Counted from the first letter of the stretch, positions 36,114 to 45,326 are shown. The stretch is 64,000 nt of DNA from Gracilibacillus salitolerans (GCF_009650095.1 NZ_CP045915.1:2666001-2730000); one strand, 5' to 3'. Made by a program: numbers and translations. The notes: a model not told the origin generated them from the sequence alone.

Positions 36114-37274
36114 TTAAGTCTTCACTCTCCCATAGCGGCCACCGCCACCTTCATCAACCATCAATTTTCCCTCTCGTAATTCCATAATCATAGTAGCAAG
36201 TTTATCACCGACAATTTCAGTCAAGGCAGCTTTAGGTACATAATGGATAATATTCATTTCATTACCAAAATGGCTTAATAATTTCTCCATCGTTTTTGGC
36301 CCCAGTTTAGGCAGATATTCAAGTGGAACCTGATATATATAATCTGGCCGCTCTCTGCCTGAAACTTGATCAGAAGCCAATTCTTGTATTCGATCTGATA
36401 CACCTTTAACGTATTTGACAGAACCACACATTAAACATTTATCTCCCTTAAATGGTGCTAGGCAACTGGCACATACTGTTGCATAATATTTTCCTAATTT
36501 AGGATTCATCCCAAAATTTTGTTTTACTTTGCGTTGTTCATCGTTCTTTAATGCCAATTTTAATTCTTTAAAGCTTGGTTCAGCTAGAAGTAATTGCTGA
36601 TATTCTCTTGCTATTTTCGGCAAAGAATGAGCATCTGAATTCGTTAAAAAAGGATACCGATGTAATTCTTTAATTTGATCAGCCATCTTTGTATCAGAAC
36701 TTAATCCAAGTTCAATTGCGTCCACTCGTTCTGGATCTAATACTTCTGTTAAAGAACGGGATACCCCTTTACCGAAAAGACTCTTAAATGGTGTAAAAAC
36801 ATGGGCAGGGATAAACAAGCCGTCCAATTCATGTGTTATCGTTTGTAATGTAACAGCATTTCCGTAATAACGCTGAGAACTAAGTTCAATGTTTTTCATA
36901 TGTGAAGACAGCCAAAAAGAAAATTCCTTCATATTTTTAAGAAACGGAAAGAAACATAACACATGTATCGGTCCTTTGCAATTTTCGTCATATACTTCTA
37001 TTTCACTGCCTAAAATGAGTGTAGTATTTCCAAATTGAATGCCACCATCCGCTAGTTCCAATGCAATACCTTGACTGACAGCTAATTCTATCTCATTTAA
37101 GACAGCGGGAGCATGACAGTCTATAATGCCTACGATATCTAACCCTTTCCTTTCACTTGCCTCTTGCATAATATTCATCAGCGTTAAATTTTTGGAAGCA
37201 GTAATCTTCACTGGCTTCCCAATCAAATTACGTCCAATATGAATATGTAAATCTGTAAAAAATTCTTTTAGCAT
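36114..37274 (-). CDS. yqxK: Endonuclease Q family protein (YqxK), PHP domain
   Basis: This 386-residue protein starts with the PHP-type metal motif DLHIH (near 8-12) and has later metal-site segments IIDCHAP (near 50), PAHVFTP and NSDAHSLPK. A zinc-finger-like CASCLAPFKGDKCLMC follows near 260-275. This is the layout of EndoQ, which nicks DNA 5' of deaminated bases (uracil, hypoxanthine) and abasic sites; B. subtilis YqxK is a homologue. It starts directly after nudF and forms an operon with it. The substrate range here is inferred. Confidence 0.87.
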   Translation of the reverse strand: MLKEFFTDLHIHIGRNLIGKPVKITASKNLTLMNIMQEASERKGLDIVGIIDCHAPAVLNEIELAVSQGIALELADGGIQFGNTTLILGSEIEVYDENCKGPIHVLCFFPFLKNMKEFSFWLSSHMKNIELSSQRYYGNAVTLQTITHELDGLFIPAHVFTPFKSLFGKGVSRSLTEVLDPERVDAIELGLSSDTKMADQIKELHRYPFLTNSDAHSLPKIAREYQQLLLAEPSFKELKLALKNDEQRKVKQNFGMNPKLGKYYATVCASCLAPFKGDKCLMCGSVKYVKGVSDRIQELASDQVSGRERPDYIYQVPLEYLPKLGPKTMEKLLSHFGNEMNIIHYVPKAALTEIVGDKLATMIMELREGKLMVDEGGGGRYGRVKT

Positions 37275-37275
37275 T

Positions 37276-37821
37276 TTACTTCAAACCCTTGTGTTTTAAA
37301 TAAAGAATCGCATAAGCTGTTTTTGCATCATGTATCTCCTGCTCCGCAACTAATTTTTCTGCCTCTTCTAACGATAATTCCATTAATTCGACAAATTCAT
37401 CTTCGTCCATTGCTTTCGGTTGCTCTACTTTTTCCAGAGAGCTGGTTTTATATAAATACATTATTTCATCCGCGAAACCTGGGGAGGTGTAAAATGAAGT
37501 CACATAGGTTAGTTGACTTGTTGTATAACCTGTTTCTTCCTCTAATTCTCTTAATGCTGTGACTTCTGGTGCCTCTCCTTGTTCCAGTTTCCCCGCTGGA
37601 ATTTCTACTAATGTTTTTTCTAAAGGTTTACGATATTGTTTGACAAAAATGATTTTATTATCCTTCGTTACCGGAATTATCGCAACCGCTCCTGGATGTT
37701 TAACAATTTCTCTTTTGGAAGTTTTACCATTGGGTAAAGTGACGTCATCTACTTGCATATTAATCACCTTCCCTTCAAAAATTGGCTTAGTATGAACAGT
37801 TTTCTCTTCAAAATTAGTCAT
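37276..37821 (-). CDS. nudF: ADP-ribose pyrophosphatase NudF
   Basis: This 181-residue Nudix hydrolase contains the full Nudix box, starting at GKLEQGEAPE near residue 77 and ending in RELEEETGY. It splits ADP-ribose into AMP and ribose 5-phosphate. GAAAGGATG precedes the ATG. It is co-transcribed with the EndoQ gene and divergent from the aldo/keto reductase. Confidence 0.94.
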   Translation of the reverse strand: MTNFEEKTVHTKPIFEGKVINMQVDDVTLPNGKTSKREIVKHPGAVAIIPVTKDNKIIFVKQYRKPLEKTLVEIPAGKLEQGEAPEVTALRELEEETGYTTSQLTYVTSFYTSPGFADEIMYLYKTSSLEKVEQPKAMDEDEFVELMELSLEEAEKLVAEQEIHDAKTAYAILYLKHKGLK

Positions 37822-37922
37822 GAATTTTCATCCTTTCTCTTTCTAACAGTCCCTTTCATTGTATTTCTTCCTCACGATTTGTACAATGAATTTAGATAGT
37901 TGATGTAGAAAGGATGAATAAT

Positions 37923-38837
37923 GTGGAAAGAATAAAACTTGGAAATTCTAATTTAGCAGTGTCCCCCATTTCACTTGGTTGTATGTCTCTCGGGACAGAT
38001 GCGACAAAAGCAAGTGAAATTATCGATGAAGCATTGGATCTTGGTATTAATTATTTAGATACGGCGGATTTATATGATCAAGGTCAAAATGAAGAAATAG
38101 TCGGTCGAGCGATTAAAAATAAACGTGATCAAATCATTTTAGCAACAAAAGTGGGGAATCATTTAAAAGATGACGGTAGTTGGTTTTGGGATCCAAGAAA
38201 AGCTTATATTAAAGAACAGGTAAAAGAAAGCTTAAGAAGATTACAAACCGATTATATTGATCTATATCAATTGCATGGCGGTACAATTGAAGATCCTATT
38301 GATGAAATAATTGAAGCATTTGAAGAATTAGTCAAGGAAGGTGTTGTACGCTATTATGGTATTTCTTCGATTAGACCAAATGTGATTCGGGAATATGCTG
38401 CAAAATCTAATATCAACAGTGTGATGATGCAATATAGCATGCTTGATCGTCGTCCGGAAGAAGAAGTGATGACACTGTTGGCTGCTCAGCAAATCAGTGT
38501 AGTGACAAGAGGATCACTAGCTAAAGGCATGTTAAGTGCCAAAGGTCCGGAAATCGTTTCAGATAAAGGTAAGAAAGGGTATTTAGATTATGATGCAAGT
38601 ACCTTAAAAAATACGGTTGAGCAGTTACAAGCTGTGTTGCAGGATAACCAGACATTGAATGGCTTAGCATTACAATACGTATTACAAGAGCAAGCTGTTG
38701 CTTCTGTCGTAACTGGTGCGAGCTCTATTACACAATTAAAAGAAAATGTCAACGCATTAAATCAACATTTTGAATCTGAACAATTTGCAAAAGTAAAAGA
38801 AATAACCAAAGCAAACACCTATCAACAACACCGATAA
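37923..38837 (+). CDS. yqkF: YqkF-like aldo/keto reductase
   Basis: This 304-residue NADPH-dependent aldo/keto reductase has the family motifs LGCMSLGTD, the catalytic Asp/Tyr in NYLDTADLYDQG (near 43-54), Lys in ILATKVGNH and His in LYQLHGGTIEDP. The GTG at 37923 is preferred because GAAAGG is well spaced; the ATG at 37914 directly touches that site. The substrate is not known. A family B repeat follows. Confidence 0.9.
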   Translation: MERIKLGNSNLAVSPISLGCMSLGTDATKASEIIDEALDLGINYLDTADLYDQGQNEEIVGRAIKNKRDQIILATKVGNHLKDDGSWFWDPRKAYIKEQVKESLRRLQTDYIDLYQLHGGTIEDPIDEIIEAFEELVKEGVVRYYGISSIRPNVIREYAAKSNINSVMMQYSMLDRRPEEEVMTLLAAQQISVVTRGSLAKGMLSAKGPEIVSDKGKKGYLDYDASTLKNTVEQLQAVLQDNQTLNGLALQYVLQEQAVASVVTGASSITQLKENVNALNQHFESEQFAKVKEITKANTYQQHR

Positions 38838-38870
38838 TAGGAAAACCAGTTCAATCCATATTCGCATTAT

Positions 38871-39350
38871 ATAAAAACTGCGAACTAATGGAAATTCTGT
38901 TTAGTGTGGATTTCTTCCATTCTTCTGAAGTTGAATGCTAACTCGTCGCTGCGGAAAAATATTCCCTTTCCGGGGGCATGGCCTCAGCTTCCTCGCGAGC
39001 AAAGAACGCTCGTCTCTAGGGAACTTCAGCTCGCGCTGGTCCCCAGGAGTGTCGCATTTTTCCGCAGCTTAGAATGGATTTCTGAAAAAATCGACAGAAA
39101 GCCAATGAATTTAGTTCTATAAGTTCTGATCAATCAATAATCAGAACACTAAATTAGCGTTGGCAGAATGCGGAGACTCCTGTGGGACAGTGAGAGCTGA
39201 AGATCCACTTTGCAAAATGGTTTTCTTTGCAAAGTTAGCTGAAGCCGAGCACACGGAAAGCGCAGTATTCTGCTGAAGCGTATCACAGCACTCACCATAA
39301 ATCAAAATGGAAGAAAGTAAATCCACATGACAATTATTTCGCTGTTTACG
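38871..39350. repeat. Repeat family B, copy 2 (dual hairpin)
   Basis: This ~480 bp element begins ATAAAAACTGCGAAC and ends TTTCGCTGTTTACG. Hairpin 1 (38948-39068) has the same outer stem as copy 1 (GCTGCGGAAAAAT/ATTTTTCCGCAGC) but a different apical stem, CGAGC/GCTCG (38996-39012). Hairpin 2 (about 39162-39272) has GCAGAATGC against GTATTCTGC and an apical ACTTTGCAAA/TTTGCAAAGT (39207-39216, 39226-39235). It lies between convergent genes and has no credible coding frame. Confidence 0.8.
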
Positions 39351-39408
39351 TATTGTGCGTTGGTATTTGAATAAATTCGGTGGTTTTAAAGTTTTTGATC
39401 CTTGTAAG

Positions 39409-39611
39409 AGAGGCTGGGACATAACTAAATAGAAAGAACGAGAATCCGAACAATCTGAACTTAGCGTAGGCAAAATACGCAGACTACTGTGGGAACAGCA
39501 CGAGCTGAAGCCGTGCCCACGGAAAGCGAAGTATTTTGCCGAAGCAGTAAATTTGCTCAGGCATTAATGTTCGGATTTTTCCTGTTTAATTACTCTTTTG
39601 TCCCAACCTCT
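39409..39611. repeat. ~200 bp element with AGAGGCTGGGACA inverted ends
   Basis: The ends AGAGGCTGGGACA (39409-39421) and TGTCCCAACCTCT (39599-39611) are inverted repeats matching at 12 of 13 positions. Inside, AATCCGAAC pairs with GTTCGGATT, and an inner stem GGCAAAATAC/GTATTTTGCC encloses GTGGGAACAGCACG/CGTGCCCAC. The inner part shares words with family B, but the ends differ. The right end followed by TTTTT also works as a terminator. Confidence 0.7.
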
Positions 39612-39619
39612 TTTTATTA

Positions 39620-39940
39620 TCATACTATAACTGAATTAATATGAATAAACGGATTTAACATTTCATTCGGACTTGTTAATCTAAAAGTAGCACCATTATA
39701 ATCTAATTTCATTTCTTTACTGAAAAATGTCGCCTCTTGGTTATGAACAACTACATCATATTGATCACATTCCACCTCTATGTGATTCGCTTCTCGCCTA
39801 TTAATTAGTGAAAAAGTAGGCATACCATTAACACCACACCCACAGCCTTCTGTATCATATGTTAAAGCTAAGATAGTTACTTCCTTATTTGTTAATGACT
39901 CTATTTTATCTAGCGCATTTTCTGTAATCTTCAATTGCAT
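39620..39940 (-). CDS. yqkB: YqkB, HesB/IscA-like iron-sulfur protein
   Basis: This 106-residue protein has the HesB-like fold of the YqkB group; the cysteine motif is EGCGCG near residues 31-36, unlike the three separate cysteines of IscA. It may handle iron-sulfur clusters, but the role is not established. GGAGGG precedes the ATG. It follows the short-chain dehydrogenase by 12 bases and is probably co-transcribed with it. Confidence 0.87.
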   Translation of the reverse strand: MQLKITENALDKIESLTNKEVTILALTYDTEGCGCGVNGMPTFSLINRREANHIEVECDQYDVVVHNQEATFFSKEMKLDYNGATFRLTSPNEMLNPFIHINSVIV

Positions 39941-39952
39941 AGTATCCCTCCA

Positions 39953-40741
39953 TTATTTTTTCTTAAAGGCCGGCTTCAGTATTATTTCCATGATTCGAGG
40001 AAATGTTTGATACATCTTACTACCTATATGCATCCAAAACGGTATATTTATCTCCCTTTTATTGGTGAAAAGTGATTTAGTTATGTGTTTGGCTACATCA
40101 TTTGCATCAAGCATATACTTTGCAACACTCTTTCGATAATCACCTTTTGGATCAGCGGTATCGAAAAAAGCAGTTTCAACCGGACCAATATTTACCGACG
40201 TAACTGATACCTTCCCTTCCAGTTCCATTCGCAAAGCATTAGAAAAACTGATAACACTAGCTTTTGTAGCGCTATATACAGCAGATTTAGGTGTAGCAAT
40301 TTTGCCGGCTTGAGAACCGATATTAATAATATGTGCAGCAGGTTGATTCATAAGTGCAGGTAGTATATAGTAAGTCGTAAAAAACAATGCATCGAGATTG
40401 AGTCGTATCATTTTTTCTATGCTTTCCCAATCTATTAGATCAAACGTCTCGAAATAGCCAACACCAGCGTTGTTAATAAGCACATCTATTTTTCCACATT
40501 CCCTGAGAATATGATCTATTCCCTTCTTCCACTCGTCTCGATCAGTAATATCTACCGGATAAATGATCGGTTTGATTGCATGCATTTTTTCTATGTTCCT
40601 TGAAATCTGGATTAAATTACTTTCTGTCCTGGCAACTAAAATAGGAATTGTTTTTTGTTCTGCTAAGGCAAACGCCAATGCTTCACCAATACCGCTTGAA
40701 GCGCCAGTTATCAGTACATGCTTATCTTTTAAATTATTCAT
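39953..40741 (-). CDS. yqjQ: Short-chain dehydrogenase/reductase (YqjQ-like)
   Basis: This 262-residue NAD(P)-dependent SDR has the cofactor loop TGASSGIG (near 13-20), NNAG (near 88), the catalytic Ser in INIGSQAGK and YSATK (Tyr near 155, Lys near 159). The C-terminal hydrophobic stretch fits the DltE/YqjQ subgroup. The substrate is unknown. GTGGAG precedes the start. It is divergent from the GDPD gene. Confidence 0.88.
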   Translation of the reverse strand: MNNLKDKHVLITGASSGIGEALAFALAEQKTIPILVARTESNLIQISRNIEKMHAIKPIIYPVDITDRDEWKKGIDHILRECGKIDVLINNAGVGYFETFDLIDWESIEKMIRLNLDALFFTTYYILPALMNQPAAHIINIGSQAGKIATPKSAVYSATKASVISFSNALRMELEGKVSVTSVNIGPVETAFFDTADPKGDYRKSVAKYMLDANDVAKHITKSLFTNKREINIPFWMHIGSKMYQTFPRIMEIILKPAFKKK

Positions 40742-40918
40742 TCTATCAACTCCACTTCTATCATATCATATTCCATAACATGGGTAGAACAGATTCAGAT
40801 TTGGATGGAATGTAAAGTTTTTGTTAGAAATATCGAATTTATTAGTTAGATAATTGACTTTTCCTGATAAATTAAAGACAATCATGGAGAAGTTAAACTT
40901 TTACTTAGAGGTGAAACG

Positions 40919-41662
40919 ATGTCTACCATTATTTATGCACATCGCGGCGCAAGCAAGCTTGCACCCGAAAATACAATGCCAGCTTTTGAACTTGCTTATA
41001 AACACGGAGCAGATGGTATTGAAACAGATGTACAATTAACAAAAGACAATATCCCAATTCTAATTCATGATGAACAACTAAACAGGACAACAAATGGGAA
41101 TGGTTTTGTGAAAGATATTACCTATGACGAACTGAAACAACTAGATGCAGGAAGTTGGAAATCTTACCATTATAAAGATACAAAAATACCAACCTTAGAT
41201 GACTTACTTGCATGGAACCAGGATAAACAAATAAAATTGAATATAGAACTTAAAAATAATATTATTTCCTATCAAGGATTAGAAGATATTGTCTGTCAGA
41301 AATTAGGTGAATACAATATGGCAGAACAAACCGTTATCTCAAGTTTTAATCACGATAGTATTACAAGAATTAATGATAAAAAAATCAACATCGACTATGC
41401 ATTACTAACAGGCAGACGAAATAAAGCATTGATCCCATACAGTAAAAAAATAAAAGCAAAAGGTATCCATATCAGTTATCGCCTTCTATCGAACAGGTTA
41501 GTTGCGCTAGCCAATGATAACAAATTATATGTCGCAGTATATACAGTAAATTCATCTATTGCTATTAATAAAGCGATCCATTTAGGTTGTCATGCACTTT
41601 TTACTGATATACCTAAATTAGCGATCGACATCAAAAAAAGAAGGTTTGCAGAAAGGAATTAA
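40919..41662 (+). CDS. Glycerophosphodiester phosphodiesterase
   Basis: This 247-residue cytosolic GDPD-type TIM barrel has the catalytic motif AHRGASKLAPENTMPAF (near 7-23), ETDVQLTKD (near 39) and IHDEQLNRTTNG (near 50). It hydrolyses glycerophosphodiesters to glycerol 3-phosphate and an alcohol. No signal peptide is present, so it is YqiK/UgpQ-like rather than secreted GlpQ. It is three bases upstream of rnz, in one operon. AGAGGTG precedes the ATG. Confidence 0.93.
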   Translation: MSTIIYAHRGASKLAPENTMPAFELAYKHGADGIETDVQLTKDNIPILIHDEQLNRTTNGNGFVKDITYDELKQLDAGSWKSYHYKDTKIPTLDDLLAWNQDKQIKLNIELKNNIISYQGLEDIVCQKLGEYNMAEQTVISSFNHDSITRINDKKINIDYALLTGRRNKALIPYSKKIKAKGIHISYRLLSNRLVALANDNKLYVAVYTVNSSIAINKAIHLGCHALFTDIPKLAIDIKKRRFAERN

Positions 41663-41665
41663 TCG

Positions 41666-42583
41666 ATGCACGTACACTTTTTAGGAACAGGAGCAGGATT
41701 ACCTAGTAAAGGTCGTAATGTTACATCCATCGTACTAGATTTGCTACAAGAGCGTAATGCTCTTTGGATGTTTGATTGTGGCGAGGCGACTCAACACCAA
41801 ATCTTACATACATCTATCAAGCCAAGAAAGATAGAAAAAATATTCATCACCCATTTACATGGAGATCATATTTTTGGGTTACCTGGCTTATTAAGCAGCC
41901 GGTCTTTTCAAGGCGGAGAAGAGCCTGTAACCATTTATGGTCCTATAGGAATTAAACAGTTTATCGAAACTGCACTAACTGTTAGTCAATCAAAACTATC
42001 CTATCCAATTATTATAGAGGAACTGAAAGAAGGCATCATTTTTGAGGATGATCAGTTTTCCGTCTCTGTCAAACATCTAGATCATGCAATTGACAGCTTT
42101 GGTTTCCGCATTGATGAAAAAGACAGTCCAGGCCCTCTATTGGTAGAAAAACTAAAAGAAGTAGGTATTAAACCTGGTCCAATCTATAGCCAATTCAAAA
42201 CGGAAGAAACAGTAGAGCTACCCAATGGTAAAACAGTTCGATCCAAAGACTATATCGGAGAACCAAAGAAGGGAAAAAGTATTGCCGTCCTAGGTGATAC
42301 TCGGACTAAAGAAGAATATGTAACTTTTATTCAAAATGTGGACCTATTGATTCATGAAGCTACTTTTAACAAGGACCAGGAACAACTAGCATATGATTAC
42401 TTTCACTCTACAACAACACAAGCTGCAAAACTCGCACAAAAAGCAAATGTAAAGAAATTAATTCTTACACATATTTCTTCGAGGTTCCAACTGAATGAAG
42501 TAGATCAATTATTATTAGAGGCAATGCAATATTTTGAAGAAACAGCTATCGCACACGATTTTTATTCAACTTCCATAAAGTGA
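41666..42583 (+). CDS. rnz: Ribonuclease Z
   Basis: This 305-residue metallo-beta-lactamase-fold enzyme has the zinc motif [13 protein letters not shown] (near 61-73) plus GDTR and LTHISSRF toward the C-terminus, and lies in the same neighbourhood as yqjK of B. subtilis. It removes 3' trailers from tRNA precursors lacking CCA. GAAAGGAA lies upstream. A hairpin and a family A repeat follow. Confidence 0.95.
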   Translation: MHVHFLGTGAGLPSKGRNVTSIVLDLLQERNALWMFDCGEATQHQILHTSIKPRKIEKIFITHLHGDHIFGLPGLLSSRSFQGGEEPVTIYGPIGIKQFIETALTVSQSKLSYPIIIEELKEGIIFEDDQFSVSVKHLDHAIDSFGFRIDEKDSPGPLLVEKLKEVGIKPGPIYSQFKTEETVELPNGKTVRSKDYIGEPKKGKSIAVLGDTRTKEEYVTFIQNVDLLIHEATFNKDQEQLAYDYFHSTTTQAAKLAQKANVKKLILTHISSRFQLNEVDQLLLEAMQYFEETAIAHDFYSTSIK

Positions 42584-42588
42584 TACTA

Positions 42589-42621
42589 CCCTCAGTGGGG
42601 GTTTTTGCTCCCCACTGAGGG
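42589..42621. terminator. Hairpin after rnz
   Basis: CCCTCAGTGGGG (42589-42600) and CCCCACTGAGGG (42610-42621) form a perfect 12 bp stem. No T-run follows, but T residues are in the loop, so termination is uncertain. It abuts repeat family A copy 3. Confidence 0.5.
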
Positions 42622-42727
42622 TTAGCGAAACTTATCAAGGTGTTAGGCTCACCTGCCCCCCCCACTCAGCTTCTTCGATTTACTTGAACCTTAAAGTGAG
42701 GGTATTACGGATTAGCACCTTTATTAA
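42622..42727. repeat. Intergenic repeat family A, copy 3
   Basis: This 106 bp copy starts TTAGCGAAACTTATCAAGG, identical to copy 2 over these 19 bases, and ends TTAGCACCTTTATTAA. The centre holds a run of eight C residues and CACTCAGC/GTGAGGG words. It lies between convergent rnz and dinB. Confidence 0.6.
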
Positions 42728-42754
42728 ATAAATTCTGAGGGTCTCAGGAGGATC

Positions 42755-43864
42755 CTAATTTGACTCATCAAAATAATGAAACAGATCTAGCTGATAGGTA
42801 ATATCGTTCTTTTTCACCGCATTTTGAACAGTAATCCCTAATAGACGTACCGGCTCAGAATTCCAATGCTCTTCTAATAATTGTTCGCTGTAAAATAATA
42901 TATTAGAGGCCTTTTGAATATACTGGTTTAACTTCATCCTTCTCGTGATCGTCTTTCTATCACTGTATCGAATGGTTAGTTGGACGGTTTCACCTACTGC
43001 TGCTTTTCGATGCAATCGTTTTTCAACACTTTCCGAGAGATTTCGTAATTGTGCTAGAAGTTGATCATAATCTGATACGTCAGCCGGAAATGTCTGTGAA
43101 CTTCCAATACTTTTAAAACTGCTCGCTCTTTCTGGATCTACCGGACGCGGATCTTCACCCAACGCCCTAGTTTTTAATCTCTCGCCATTTACTCCTAATA
43201 GCCCTTTCAATAATACTGTATCTGTTTCCACCAAATCTTCAATCGTTTCAATCTGATATTTTTTTAATTTTTCAGCTGTTTTGTTCCCAATTCCATACAT
43301 TTCTTCTATTGGTAATGGCCATAGCTTTACGGAGACATCTCTTTTTCTTAAAATCGTAATACCGTTTGGTTTTTTCATATCTGAAGCCATTTTTGCTAGA
43401 AATTTATTAGGTGCAATCCCTATACTACAAGGCAAGTGTAAATCATTTGAAACATGTTGTTGAATAGCATTGGCAATATCGAGTGGATTACCCAGGTCAT
43501 AGCTATCTGTAATATCAAGAAACGCTTCATCAATCGAGACAGGCTCTACATACGGTGTATAATCTTCCAATATACGAAAAATTTGATTGGAAACCTCTCG
43601 ATAACGGTCAAAATTTGGCCTTTTTACAAGCAATTCAGGACAATGCTTTTTTGCTTCCCAAAGTGACATCGTAGTTTTCACACCTTTATTGCGTGCTTCG
43701 TAACTACTTGTAACAACAATTCCTTTACGTTCATCAGGATTACCAGCTATAGCAAGTGGCTTCCCTATTAACTGCGGGTTATCTGCAATTTCTACCGATG
43801 CATAAAAACTATTCATGTCAACATGCAATATAACACGCCCATTTTTTGGATACCATGATTTCAT
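42755..43864 (-). CDS. dinB: DNA polymerase IV (Y-family)
   Basis: This 369-residue Y-family polymerase has HVDMNSFYASVE (near 14-25) with the first catalytic Asp, the SIDEAFLD motif (near 111-118), and helix-hairpin-helix and little-finger domains. The clamp-binding motif QLDLF is present at the C-terminus. It performs translesion synthesis and matches YqjH in place and length. It overlaps no neighbour; the M20 peptidase lies 10 bases upstream. Confidence 0.95.
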   Translation of the reverse strand: MKSWYPKNGRVILHVDMNSFYASVEIADNPQLIGKPLAIAGNPDERKGIVVTSSYEARNKGVKTTMSLWEAKKHCPELLVKRPNFDRYREVSNQIFRILEDYTPYVEPVSIDEAFLDITDSYDLGNPLDIANAIQQHVSNDLHLPCSIGIAPNKFLAKMASDMKKPNGITILRKRDVSVKLWPLPIEEMYGIGNKTAEKLKKYQIETIEDLVETDTVLLKGLLGVNGERLKTRALGEDPRPVDPERASSFKSIGSSQTFPADVSDYDQLLAQLRNLSESVEKRLHRKAAVGETVQLTIRYSDRKTITRRMKLNQYIQKASNILFYSEQLLEEHWNSEPVRLLGITVQNAVKKNDITYQLDLFHYFDESN

Positions 43865-43874
43865 ATCATCACAC

Positions 43875-44993
43875 TCATTTAGCTGATTCTTTAACTATTT
43901 CAAATAATAAAGCTGGTACTTCGGTTAAAGCGGAAATATTAATTCGTTCATTTTTAGTATGAATATTTTCGTAACCAACCGCTAAATTAACTGTTGGTAT
44001 ACCCTTTCCAGATAGATGATTTGCATCACTACCACCACCACTAACTTTTAACGATGGCGTTTTATTCAATGCTTTAACAGCATTTTTTGCCACTTGTACA
44101 ACTTGATCGTTCTCAGAAAACTTATAATTGGGATACATGGGTTTAACCTCAATATCTACTGCTCCCCCCATTTGCGAAGCAGTTTGTTCAAGTGCCTCAC
44201 ACATTGATTCCACTTGTCGATCTAATTTTTCTTTTGATAAAGACCTTGCTTCTGCTACTAATAATACTTGTTCGCAGACTACATTTGTCGGTCCCTTACC
44301 TTCAAAACTACCAACGTTTGCAGTTGTTTCTTCATCAATTCGTCCTAAAGACATTTTAGTAATTGCTTTGGCAGTCATACTTATCGCAGAAATTCCTTTT
44401 TCGGGATTTACTCCAGCATGTGCAGCTTTTCCTTTAATGGTGGCATATAGTTTTGCTTGAGCAGGAGCTGCTGTTATGATTGTTCCAACTTCTCCGTCGC
44501 TATCAAGTGCATAACCATACGATACCGGTAATTGGGATACTTTAAATTGTTGTGAACCAACAAGACCAGATTCTTCCCCACTCATGATTACAAAATAAAT
44601 ATCTCCACGTGGTATCGGATCTTCCTTTAGAATCTGAATAAGCTCTAATATAGCTGATATCCCAGCCTTATCATCAGCACCTAAGATAGTTGTTCCATCA
44701 GAATAAATTACACCATCACGTATATCTGGTTGAATACCTGCACCTGGTACAACCGTATCCATATGTGCGGTAAAATAGATAGCGGGAATATTTTTATCTG
44801 TCCCTTTCAAATAGGCAATGATATTTCCTGCTTCATGACCTGTTATCTGATTTGTTTGATCTTCTTTTACATCTAATTGCAATTGTTGCAAGATGTCGAT
44901 TAAATAATTAGCTATTTTTCTTTCTTTCGTTGTTTCTGAATCAATTTTCACTAAATCAATAAATTGGTTTATAACTCGTTGTTGATTAATCAA
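43875..44993 (-). CDS. yqjE: M20 family metallopeptidase (YqjE-like, tripeptidase type)
   Basis: This 372-residue zinc peptidase of the PepT/M20 family has the metal motif FTAHMDTV (near 73-80), GADDKAG (near 106), GEESGLVGS (catalytic Glu near 140) and the late SGGGSDAN. It likely hydrolyses small peptides in the cytoplasm. The start is TTG with AAGGGG nine bases upstream. It lies just upstream of dinB, as in B. subtilis. Confidence 0.92.
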   Translation of the reverse strand: MINQQRVINQFIDLVKIDSETTKERKIANYLIDILQQLQLDVKEDQTNQITGHEAGNIIAYLKGTDKNIPAIYFTAHMDTVVPGAGIQPDIRDGVIYSDGTTILGADDKAGISAILELIQILKEDPIPRGDIYFVIMSGEESGLVGSQQFKVSQLPVSYGYALDSDGEVGTIITAAPAQAKLYATIKGKAAHAGVNPEKGISAISMTAKAITKMSLGRIDEETTANVGSFEGKGPTNVVCEQVLLVAEARSLSKEKLDRQVESMCEALEQTASQMGGAVDIEVKPMYPNYKFSENDQVVQVAKNAVKALNKTPSLKVSGGGSDANHLSGKGIPTVNLAVGYENIHTKNERINISALTEVPALLFEIVKESAK

Positions 44994-45085
44994 TGTTTAT
45001 ACCCCTTTTTCTTGATATTTACTTGTCCTAACTTTTAATTAGTTGTAAAATATATTTTAGTATTGCTCATAAAGGAGGATTTAAA

Positions 45086-45190
45086 ATGGCATCTAAGCGC
45101 GAAAAACGAATTAAAGTTGTTATATATATTATGATCGTTGCTATGATATTATCTACATTTACGGCAGGGTTAGCAATGTTTGCAAACTAA
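45086..45190 (+). CDS. Prli42-type stressosome-associated micropeptide
   Basis: This is a 34-residue peptide with a basic N-terminus (MASKREKRIK), one membrane helix (about 11-32) and the segment MILSTFTAGLAMF, the pattern of Prli42 in Listeria and Bacillaceae. Prli42 ties the stressosome to the membrane. AAAGGAGGA lies directly upstream of the ATG. A hairpin follows. Confidence 0.8.
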   Translation: MASKREKRIKVVIYIMIVAMILSTFTAGLAMFAN

Positions 45191-45257
45191 CTTGATTGGT
45201 AAATACTAATTGTTTTATTTTTAAATTGATCTGATTAAAAATTAATTATTAACAAGT

Positions 45258-45293
45258 TTAAACCCGTTTCATGAATGATTGAAACGGGTTTAT
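45258..45293. terminator. Hairpin between the Prli42-like gene and brxB
   Basis: TAAACCCGTTTCA and TGAAACGGGTTTA pair perfectly around ATGAAT-type loop bases. T-runs are poor on both sides, but its position between convergent genes fits a terminator. Confidence 0.65.
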
Positions 45294-45326
45294 ACCTTCT
45301 CAGACTTCCTTATGAAAACTCAATTT

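Noticed and set aside
39141..39473. 110-residue open frame inside repeat family B copy 2
   Set aside because: It lies across the hairpins and their flanks, has no ribosome-binding site and no protein-like composition; similar frames in the other copies (38904-39122, 62302-62535) are not conserved.
42655..42664. Run of C residues as a functional or phase-variable tract
   Set aside because: It lies in an intergenic repeat between convergent genes and cannot switch a reading frame.
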